7,072 bases of DNA from Pedobacter sp. GTDB taxonomy: Bacteria; Bacteroidota; Bacteroidia; Sphingobacteriales; Sphingobacteriaceae. Position numbers and translations under genes: made by a program. Positions 1 to 5,503 of the stretch are shown piece by piece. Under the pieces are notes generated by a model. The model saw only the letters and a program-made list of their open reading frames with translations. It made no database searches and had not been told where the DNA came from. Every line of letters starts with the position of its first letter. The stretch's first letter is position 1. Location: positions 1 to 7,072 of the forward strand of contig JASLGV010000447.1 of the NCBI GenBank assembly GCA_030149995.1, in the 5' to 3' direction.

Positions 1-221
1 TTTCAGAAGAGATTAAACGCTCTTTATCTACCCTTACTGAGCGCGAAAGAGAAATTATTGTATTGTTCTTCGGATTGGGTTCCAACCACCCGCTTTCTTT
101 AGAGGAAATAGGCGAAAAATTCAATTTAACACGCGAACGTGTTAGACAAATAAAAGACAAGGCCTTACAAAGACTTCGTCATACTTCAAGAAGCAAAATT
201 TTAAAGTCATATTTGGGATAA
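1..221 (+). CDS. rpoD: Primary sigma factor RpoD, C-terminal fragment (5' end outside window)
   Basis: This is the 3' end of a sigma-70 family gene. The reading frame has codons starting at base 3 and ends at a TAA (219-221), leaving about 72 residues. They cover sigma region 4: a LTEREREII segment, then a helix-turn-helix ([20 protein letters not shown]) and a basic tail ending KSYLG. In the family, region 4.2 contacts the -35-like promoter element and the beta flap of RNA polymerase. The RERVRQI recognition helix and the short end after it fit the group 1 (housekeeping) sigma factor of Bacteroidota, a family of roughly 290 residues, rather than an ECF or sigma-54 factor. Regions 1 to 3 lie outside the window, so the housekeeping assignment rests on region 4 alone. 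A strong terminator follows 21 bp after the stop. Confidence 0.9.
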   Translation, partial: SEEIKRSLSTLTEREREIIVLFFGLGSNHPLSLEEIGEKFNLTRERVRQIKDKALQRLRHTSRSKILKSYLG

Positions 222-242
222 TAATCCTTTATATTATTCAAT

Positions 243-290
243 AAATAGCAAAAGATCGGCCACACCAGCCGATCTTTTGCTATTTTTGCA
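243..290 (+). terminator. Strong intrinsic terminator after rpoD
   Basis: A perfect 18-bp inverted repeat (243-260 with 268-285) encloses a 7-base loop CACACCA. The loop-proximal half of the stem is G+C richer (GATCGGC/GCCGATC), and the 3' arm runs into T residues (ATTTTTG at 282-288). This is a classic Rho-independent terminator for rpoD on the + strand. The base of the stem is A+T rich on both sides, so it could also stop transcription from the - strand. Confidence 0.88.
281..288 (+). promoter_or_regulatory. Possible -7 promoter box for the GAPDH gene
   Basis: TATTTTTG matches the Bacteroidota -7 consensus TAnnTTTG exactly and sits 29 bp upstream of the GAPDH start codon, a reasonable leader length. 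It overlaps the 3' arm and T-tract of the rpoD terminator. No matching TTTG (-33) element is visible about 19 bp upstream, where the terminator loop lies. The match may therefore be a by-product of the terminator's T-run. Confidence 0.3.
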
Positions 291-317
291 GCAATTTCTA
301 ACCAAATTATTCATTTC

Positions 318-1766
318 ATGTTAAACAAATACCAGACTGAATTTCAGAGCTGGATTGAAAAAGAGAAAAAGGCCGTTGAGCTCATCAACGTTGTCGGCAA
401 ACTCTGGTTCGATCGCTCTGTAGAATTGTTGCTGTTCCGAAAGCCGCTGTTCGATATAGGCAGCAGCGAAATACTGGCACACCACCAGTATGCAACCAAC
501 ATTAGCGGAAAAGACATTTCCATTTACGAAACCCTTGAACTGGCCACTGCCATCTCCAGGTTCAGCATTGCCCCTTCCCGCATAGACATTGGCAAACTCG
601 CGGCCGAGTGGCTCGACGATCGCAATGGATTTGCCTCAATGAACGATTTCCTCACCAGCCACCTCTCTGCTCACATTGGCCGCGATAAAAAGCAGCTGAA
701 AGCCAAAGATGTGGTGCTGTTTGGTTTTGGCCGCATTGGCCGTCTGGCAGCAAGAGAATTAATTGCACAGGCTGGTAAAGGCGAGCAATTGCGGTTAAGA
801 GCCGTTGTTACCAGGAGTTACAGCGACCAGGAGCTCACCAAGCGTGCAGAACTGCTCCGTACAGACTCTGTACATGGAACCTTTAACGGAACTATTACCG
901 AAGATTTTGCCAACAAGGCGCTCATTGTAAACGGCCAAACCATTTACATGATCGAAGCCAAACAACCCGAAGAAGTTGATTATAATGCTTATGGCATTCA
1001 AGATGCTCTGCTAATCGACAATACAGGTGCTTACCGCGACCGCGATACCCTGGGCAAACACCTGCAGGCTAAAGGGATTTCTAAAGTGCTGCTTACCGCA
1101 CCTGCCAAAGGAGATGTTCCCAACATTGTAACCGGTATTAATGAACAGGCTTTTGATTTTGAAGCAGAAAATATTTTCTCCAATGCATCCTGCACCACCA
1201 ATGCCATAACACCTGTTTTAAAGCTTATTAACGATACCTTTGAAATTGAAAAGGGACATATAGAAACCATTCATTCTTATACAAACGATCAGAACCTGCT
1301 GGATAACTACCACAAAAAATACCGCAGGGGGCGTTCGGCCGCCCTGAACATGGTTATAACAGAAACCGGTGCAGATAAAGCCGTGGCAAAAGTATTACCC
1401 GAACTGGGTGGTAAGCTTACCGGAAATGCCGTACGCGTACCAACGCCCAATGTATCGCTGGCCATTCTTAATTTAAGCTTACATACACAAACAGACCTCG
1501 ATACAGTGGCCAATGTACTCAAACAAGCTTCTTTATTTGGGGATTTATCAGAACAGATCGAATATTCCATCTCAAATGAGCTGGTTAGCAGCGATCTGAT
1601 TGGCAATACACATGCCGCCATTATAGACGGACCTGCCACCATCATTTCGGGTGATGGAAAGTCTCTTATTCTTTACGTATGGTACGATAATGAATATGGT
1701 TATACCAGACAGGTAATCAGATTGGCTAAAAAATTAGCCGGCGTGGTCAGGTTAACCTACTACTAA
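318..1766 (+). CDS. Long-form glyceraldehyde-3-phosphate dehydrogenase
   Basis: The 482-residue product is a GAPDH-family enzyme of central carbon metabolism, interconverting glyceraldehyde-3-phosphate and 1,3-bisphosphoglycerate in the cytosol. The catalytic core starts near residue 130. It has the Rossmann motif GFGRIG (136-141), DSVHG (183-187), the active-site SCTTN with Cys292, the catalytic partner His319 exactly 27 residues later as in classical GAPDHs, TGNAVRVPTPN (368-378) with Arg373, and WYDNEYGY (455-462). Residues 1-130 form an extra N-terminal, mostly helical-looking region absent from the ~335-residue classical enzyme. Long forms of about 460-480 residues are known in Bacteroidota and some Proteobacteria. 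The end of the second Rossmann strand reads AVVTR instead of the AxND usual in NAD-dependent enzymes, so NADP use and a gluconeogenic role are possible but unproven. The ATG at 318 has no strong ribosome binding site. No classical gap symbol is assigned because paralogue naming is unclear. Confidence 0.93.
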   Translation: MLNKYQTEFQSWIEKEKKAVELINVVGKLWFDRSVELLLFRKPLFDIGSSEILAHHQYATNISGKDISIYETLELATAISRFSIAPSRIDIGKLAAEWLDDRNGFASMNDFLTSHLSAHIGRDKKQLKAKDVVLFGFGRIGRLAARELIAQAGKGEQLRLRAVVTRSYSDQELTKRAELLRTDSVHGTFNGTITEDFANKALIVNGQTIYMIEAKQPEEVDYNAYGIQDALLIDNTGAYRDRDTLGKHLQAKGISKVLLTAPAKGDVPNIVTGINEQAFDFEAENIFSNASCTTNAITPVLKLINDTFEIEKGHIETIHSYTNDQNLLDNYHKKYRRGRSAALNMVITETGADKAVAKVLPELGGKLTGNAVRVPTPNVSLAILNLSLHTQTDLDTVANVLKQASLFGDLSEQIEYSISNELVSSDLIGNTHAAIIDGPATIISGDGKSLILYVWYDNEYGYTRQVIRLAKKLAGVVRLTYY

Positions 1767-1773
1767 TATAAGG

Positions 1774-1872
1774 AGCCTGTATTGTGTATACTTAAACAAA
1801 CATTTTTAACTTAACAGAAAGTTTCCCTAAGTTTAAAAATGCTGCATCAATAAGCATATTATAATACAGGCT
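1774..1872 (+). repeat. Nested inverted repeats downstream of the GAPDH gene
   Basis: An outer perfect 10-bp inverted repeat, AGCCTGTATT (1774-1783) with AATACAGGCT (1863-1872), encloses an inner one: CATTTTTAACTTA (1801-1813) with TAAGTTTAAAAATG (1828-1841), complementary apart from one bulged base. The right outer arm is followed by TTCTTCT, and the left arm begins 7 bp after the GAPDH stop codon. The simplest reading is a structured 3' untranslated region or terminator of the GAPDH transcript. A ~99-bp miniature transposable element with terminal inverted repeats is an alternative, but no flanking target duplication is visible. Confidence 0.55.
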
Positions 1873-1959
1873 TTCTTCTGATCGGCCCGAAGATTACAAG
1901 CCAACCGCCAGGTTAATCTCAAAGAGCCGGTACGCCCGCATTATAATAATCACTTATGC

Positions 1960-2015
1960 ACTGTAAAATAAACCATCCCTAATTAAGCTAAAACCCGGGT
2001 TGTTTATTTTACAGT
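1960..2015 (-). terminator. 14-bp inverted repeat after amn, possible terminator
   Basis: A perfect 14-bp inverted repeat (1960-1973, ACTGTAAAATAAAC, with 2002-2015) lies 11 bp beyond the amn stop codon. Its 28-base loop contains the 10-bp palindrome AACCCGGGTT (1992-2001). The position just after a stop codon and between convergent genes suggests 3'-end formation. The stem is A+T rich, the loop is long and no clear T-run follows on either strand, so it is not a textbook intrinsic terminator. Confidence 0.45.
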
Positions 2016-2026
2016 ATCTAAAGGGC

Positions 2027-2890
2027 TTAGAACAACAGGTGTTTAACTGTTAAGCCATTATTAATCAACTGTTTTAAAGAATCAATACCAATTCTTAAAT
2101 GTGTTTCTACATATTTCTCAGTTACACTGCTATCGCTTTCTGCAGTTTTAACACCTTCCGGTATCATTGGCTGATCGGATACAAGTAACAACGCACCTGT
2201 TGGAATTTTATTGGCAAAACCAGTCGTAAAAATGGTGGCAGTTTCCATATCGACTGCCATGGCACGCAAAGATTTAAGATACTTTTTAAAATCTTTATCA
2301 TGTTCCCAAACACGGCGGTTGGTGGTATAGCAGGTTCCGGTCCAGTAATCTCTTCCGTTATCACGGATGGTTGTCGAAATCGCTTTTTGCAAAGCAAACG
2401 CCGGCAAGGCCGGAACTTCTGCCGGCAAGTAATCGTTAGAGGTTCCTTCTCCCCTAATGGCTGCAATCGGCAAAATTAAATCGCCCAGCTGATTTTTTTT
2501 CTTCAAGCCACCACATTTACCTAAAAACAAAACGGCTTTGGGTTTTATGGCTGTAAGCAAATCCATCATGGTTGCAGCAAGCGGGCTACCCATTCCAAAA
2601 TTAATAATGGTAATGCCATTGGCCGTTACGCTCTGCATGGGTTTATCCAATCCCAAAATCGGGGCATTGTTGTGCCATTCAGAGAACATGGCTACATACT
2701 TGCTAAAATTGGTTAAAAGTATGTATTCGCCAAATTCGCTCAGCGCACGCCCGGTATAACGTGGCAACCAGTTGTTTACAATTTCTTCTTTCGATTTTAA
2801 TCCGGATTTAACCGCTCCTTCTACTTCTTTAATCTTTTTTGATTTTGCGACGATATTTTCGTCTTTTTTTACATCTTTTTCTTCGTTCAT
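2027..2890 (-). CDS. amn: AMP nucleosidase
   Basis: The product hydrolyses AMP to adenine and ribose-5-phosphate in purine turnover and belongs to the nucleoside phosphorylase superfamily. I place the start at the ATG at 2890 (MNEEKDVKK, 287 residues). A TTG 13 codons upstream would lengthen the frame, but it lacks support and falls in the likely leader. Visible family features are FGMGSP (98-103), LGKCGG (123-128), RGEGTSNDY (146-154), the ribose-binding segment AVDMETATIF (212-221) with Met215-Glu216, and VSDQP (237-241) with Asp239 at the expected catalytic position. The length fits the short Bacteroidota type, which lacks the extra N-terminal domain of the ~480-residue E. coli Amn. The first ~35 residues are very Lys/Glu rich and probably disordered. 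The gene follows clpX on the same strand but is separated from it by an intrinsic terminator, so it likely has its own promoter. I could not identify one with confidence. Confidence 0.88.
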   Translation of the reverse strand: MNEEKDVKKDENIVAKSKKIKEVEGAVKSGLKSKEEIVNNWLPRYTGRALSEFGEYILLTNFSKYVAMFSEWHNNAPILGLDKPMQSVTANGITIINFGMGSPLAATMMDLLTAIKPKAVLFLGKCGGLKKKNQLGDLILPIAAIRGEGTSNDYLPAEVPALPAFALQKAISTTIRDNGRDYWTGTCYTTNRRVWEHDKDFKKYLKSLRAMAVDMETATIFTTGFANKIPTGALLLVSDQPMIPEGVKTAESDSSVTEKYVETHLRIGIDSLKQLINNGLTVKHLLF

Positions 2891-2939
2891 ACTTTCTAAT
2901 TTAATGCCTGCTTTACCAGGCCTTAACAATATTTATCTT

Positions 2940-2973
2940 AAAAAAAAATCCTCCGGTTTTCAGCGGAGGATTT
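2940..2973 (-). terminator. Intrinsic terminator after clpX
   Basis: A perfect 10-bp stem (2946-2955 with 2964-2973) with a core of TCCTCCG/CGGAGGA closes an 8-base loop. Read on the - strand it runs directly into a T-run (2948 down to 2940). It begins 4 bp after the clpX stop codon, so it ends the clpP-clpX transcript and separates it from amn. Confidence 0.92.
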
Positions 2974-2977
2974 AATT

Positions 2978-4216
2978 TTAGGCGGCCTGCAACTTCTTAA
3001 GGTCGGCCTTTTCAAATTTTTCCATCGCATAATCGAGGGTAATGTGTAACTCCTTCATATCCGTTTGCGTTGGTGTATCAAACATCGCATCCAGCATAAT
3101 AGACTCACAAATCGACCTCAAACCCCTCGCTCCAAGCTTATACTCCATCGCCTTATCTACCACGAAATCTAAAACCTCCTCATCAAAGATTAATTTAACG
3201 TCTTCGTAAGCGAAAAGTTTAATATACTGCTTAATTAGCGAATTTTTAGGCGCTGTTAAAATATTTCTAAGGGTTTCCCGGTCCAGCGGGTTTAAGTGCG
3301 ACAATACCGGGATCCGGCCAATCAGCTCGGGTATTAATCCGAACGACTTCAAATCCTGTGGTGTAATATACTTATACAGGTTTTTAAGGTCTAAAACCGT
3401 CTCGTCTTTTTTAACTTTATAACCCACCGCCTGCGTACGCAAACGGTTTGCAATTTTACGTTCTATGCCATCAAAAGCACCTCCGCAAATAAACAGAATG
3501 TTGTTCGTGTTTACCGGTATCATTTTCTGATCCGGGTGTTTACGTCCGCCCTGAGGTGGTACATTAACAACGGTACCTTCTAAAATCTTTAAAAGGGCCT
3601 GTTGCACACCTTCGCCAGAAACATCTCTTGTAATGGACGGATTATCGCTTTTACGTGCTACCTTATCCACCTCATCAATATACACAATACCTCTTTCGGC
3701 TGCTGCCACATCATAATCTGCTGCCTGCAGCAAACGGGTCAGAATGCTTTCTACATCTTCCCCAACATAACCGGCCTCCGTTAATACAGTTGCATCACAA
3801 ATACAGAAAGGTACATGCAATATTTTAGCAATGGTTTTAGCCAGCAACGTTTTTCCTGTACCGGTTTCTCCAACAAGCATAATGTTCGATTTTTCAATCT
3901 CTATTTCGTCTTTGTCAATTTTCTGATTTAAACGTTTATAGTGATTGTATACTGCTACCGATAAAACCTTTTTGGCATCATCCTGACCAATTACATATTG
4001 ATCCAGGTGATTTTTAATTTCAAGCGGTTTTAGCAGCGTAAGTGCTGCCGGCATATTTTTGGCGCTTTTAGCACCAAGTTCTTGTGCCAGCAACTGGTTG
4101 GCCTGCGTAACACATTTATCGCAGATAAATGCGTCCATGCCCTCAATCAGCATTAAAGTATCGTGCTTGCCAGAATGGCAGAAAGAGCACCTGGATTCTT
4201 TATTTTGTTTCGCCAT
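2978..4216 (-). CDS. clpX: ATP-dependent Clp protease ATP-binding subunit ClpX
   Basis: The 412-residue product is the AAA+ unfoldase that recognises tagged or damaged proteins, unfolds them using ATP and feeds them into the ClpP chamber. It has a zinc-binding domain with Cys10, Cys13, Cys32 and Cys35, the Walker A motif GETGTGKT (116-123), pore loop GYVG (149-152), Walker [10 protein letters not shown] (177-185) with Asp181-Glu182, the RKH pore loop (225-227), the arginine-finger segment LIGRIP (298-303) and the sensor 2 motif GARGLR (362-367). Length and domain order match the family. The loop that docks onto ClpP, IGF in E. coli, appears here as VGY (264-266), a conservative change. The ATG at 4216 lies inside the 3' end of clpP and the genes overlap by 17 bp. 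No good Shine-Dalgarno is seen upstream, so translation probably depends on coupling to clpP. Confidence 0.98.
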   Translation of the reverse strand: MAKQNKESRCSFCHSGKHDTLMLIEGMDAFICDKCVTQANQLLAQELGAKSAKNMPAALTLLKPLEIKNHLDQYVIGQDDAKKVLSVAVYNHYKRLNQKIDKDEIEIEKSNIMLVGETGTGKTLLAKTIAKILHVPFCICDATVLTEAGYVGEDVESILTRLLQAADYDVAAAERGIVYIDEVDKVARKSDNPSITRDVSGEGVQQALLKILEGTVVNVPPQGGRKHPDQKMIPVNTNNILFICGGAFDGIERKIANRLRTQAVGYKVKKDETVLDLKNLYKYITPQDLKSFGLIPELIGRIPVLSHLNPLDRETLRNILTAPKNSLIKQYIKLFAYEDVKLIFDEEVLDFVVDKAMEYKLGARGLRSICESIMLDAMFDTPTQTDMKELHITLDYAMEKFEKADLKKLQAA

Positions 4217-4907
4217 CTTTTTTCACGTTTCTCGATAAAACCTCATCCACCATTCCAAATCCTTTTGCCTCATCGGCAGTCATCCAATAATCACGGTCTG
4301 AAGCTTTTTCAACCCAGTCATATGTCTGGCCAGAGTGTTCCGAAATAATATCGTATAATTCTTTTTTCAATTTCAGCATCTCTCTCAGGTTGATTTCCAT
4401 ATCAGAAGCAACACCTTGTGCACCGCCCGATGGCTGGTGAATCATTACCCTTGAGTGTGGCAATGCCGCACGTTTACCTTTTGCACCGGCAACCAGTAAA
4501 ACAGCACCCATAGAGGCAGCCATACCGGTACAGATCGTTGCTACATCCGGTTGTATATATTGCATCGTATCGTATATACCCAGTCCTGCGTAAACAGATC
4601 CACCCGGAGAGTTGATGTAAATCTGAATGTCGCGCTCCGCATCTGTTGATTGTAAGAACAACAACTGCGCCTGGATAATATTGGCATTCTGATCGTAAAT
4701 GGCATCACCTAAAAAGATAATACGATCCATCATCAGTCTGGAAAACACATCCATTTGTGCCACATTTAACTGACGTTCTTCAATAATATAAGGCGTCATG
4801 GATTGCGGCGAAAGGTTGGCTTGTGCAATAAATTTATCTACGTGTAAACCGCCAATACCCTGATGTTTAACGGCAAATTTTCTGAATTCTTGTGAATCTA
4901 TGGTCAT
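4200..4907 (-). CDS. clpP: ATP-dependent Clp protease proteolytic subunit ClpP
   Basis: The 235-residue product is the serine peptidase that forms the barrel-shaped degradation chamber of the ClpXP protease. The catalytic triad is intact: Ser132 in GMAASMGA, His157 in MIHQP and Asp206 in SDRDYW, with spacings of 25 and 49 residues as in E. coli ClpP. INSPGGSVYAG (98-108) supplies the oxyanion region. The start ATG at 4907 is supported by an in-frame TAA five codons upstream. About 36 residues precede the segment (SMTPYIIEE) that aligns with the E. coli mature N-terminus, which suggests a longer removable propeptide than in E. coli. The 3' end overlaps clpX, indicating an operon. The 596-bp spacer upstream should contain the promoter, but no convincing TTTG/TAnnTTTG pair was found in it. 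Confidence 0.98.
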   Translation of the reverse strand: MTIDSQEFRKFAVKHQGIGGLHVDKFIAQANLSPQSMTPYIIEERQLNVAQMDVFSRLMMDRIIFLGDAIYDQNANIIQAQLLFLQSTDAERDIQIYINSPGGSVYAGLGIYDTMQYIQPDVATICTGMAASMGAVLLVAGAKGKRAALPHSRVMIHQPSGGAQGVASDMEINLREMLKLKKELYDIISEHSGQTYDWVEKASDRDYWMTADEAKGFGMVDEVLSRNVKKDGETK

Positions 4908-5503
4908 TTTCTTAGCTTTTTAACAGAGGCCGTAGAGATTTAATACCTCAGCCCTCCTATTTCAATAAATAATGCAAGCTCAAAATATAAATAATATTTT
5001 GATTATAATTATGTACTCAAAGAATATACCATCAAAAAAATATCTGACAATATTGCATCATTTTAATTTAATCTTTTCGAAAAACCTGCAATCAGGGCTA
5101 AACAAAATATCTAAATCCTTTAAAAGTTCTGTAAATCCTTATCAGATACTAAAGATCTTAAATTTAAAACCAAAAGGATATTTGCATTTCCGAAAACAGA
5201 TCTATGCGTAATGTTTAGAAACCTTTTAAATCTGGCACTGAATTAGAATCAGATCCCTCAGTAATATAATTAGAAACGCTAAGAGCAGCTCCTCAAAGCT
5301 GCTCTTAGCGTTTCTAAACTTTTTTGATTTCTTAATTTCTCAGAAACATCAATCAATCTATTCCCCGCTAAAATAGCTCTTTGCCAGATTAACAGGTCTT
5401 GAAATCTAAATTATGCCCTCAAGCAAATTAAGATTTGTATTTCGCTTTTTAGCGATAAAACGCGGTGCCGGGTGCACTTTGTTCTATACACTTTATGTTA
5501 TGC
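4908..5503. other. Long A+T-rich spacer between clpP and tig
   Basis: This 596-bp stretch has no gene I can support. The part from about 4970 to 5270 is strongly A+T rich. It should contain the clpP promoter and leader on the - strand; an AGGAGGG is seen there at about 4954-4960, but no start codon follows at a useful distance. A perfect 21-bp hairpin lies at 5270-5317. The part next to tig (5318-5503) contains only short hairpins, such as TCGCT/AGCGA around a TTTT loop near 5450. A 79-codon open frame on the + strand (4972-5211) has low-complexity Ile/Lys/Asn/Leu composition and I treat it as chance. Confidence 0.75.
5270..5325. terminator. Perfect 21-bp hairpin terminator, probably for tig, with a + strand T-run
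   Basis: The arms 5270-5290 and 5297-5317 are perfectly complementary over 21 bp around a 6-base loop CCTCAA. The loop-side half is G+C richer (GAGCAGCT/AGCTGCTC). It lies about 190 bp beyond the tig stop codon and would end tig transcription before the clpP promoter region. The better T-run (six T, 5320-5325) is on the + strand side, while the - strand side continues with TTATATTA, so it may work in both directions and may also end an unknown + strand transcript. Confidence 0.75.

Larger units (their letters stand above)
1767..2026. other. Intergenic region between convergent GAPDH and amn genes
   Basis: These 260 bp separate the 3' ends of two convergent genes. I see no plausible coding sequence. 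The stretch contains a nested inverted-repeat structure at 1774-1872 and a second 14-bp inverted repeat at 1960-2015, described separately. Between them (about 1873-1955) lies mixed-composition DNA with only a weak, bulged AGATTA/TAATCT repeat. Confidence 0.8.

Noticed and set aside
795..1645. Open frames opposite the GAPDH gene on the - strand
   Set aside because: They lie wholly within a well-supported catalytic gene on the other strand and show no family features.
1774..1872. Firm call of a miniature transposable element
   Set aside because: Terminal inverted repeats are present, but there is no flanking target-site duplication, and the copy number cannot be checked here. It is kept only as a structural repeat.
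2164..2466. 100-codon - strand frame inside amn
   Set aside because: It is an out-of-frame shadow of the AMP nucleosidase coding sequence, with no independent start signal or motif.
4981..5021. clpP promoter from TTTG (5021-5018) and ATATTTTG (4988-4981) on the - strand
   Set aside because: The gap between the two elements is 29 bp, too long for the Bacteroidota -33/-7 arrangement, and the -7 element deviates from TAnnTTTG.
4972..5211. 79-codon + strand open frame in the clpP-tig spacer
   Set aside because: Low-complexity Ile/Lys/Asn/Leu composition expected from A+T-rich DNA, no good ribosome binding site, no recognisable motif, and it overlaps the likely clpP leader and promoter. It could be revived only if RNA or peptides were found.
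5400..5503. Short - strand reading frame directly after tig
   Set aside because: It has about 25 codons, no start with a ribosome binding site and no recognisable product.
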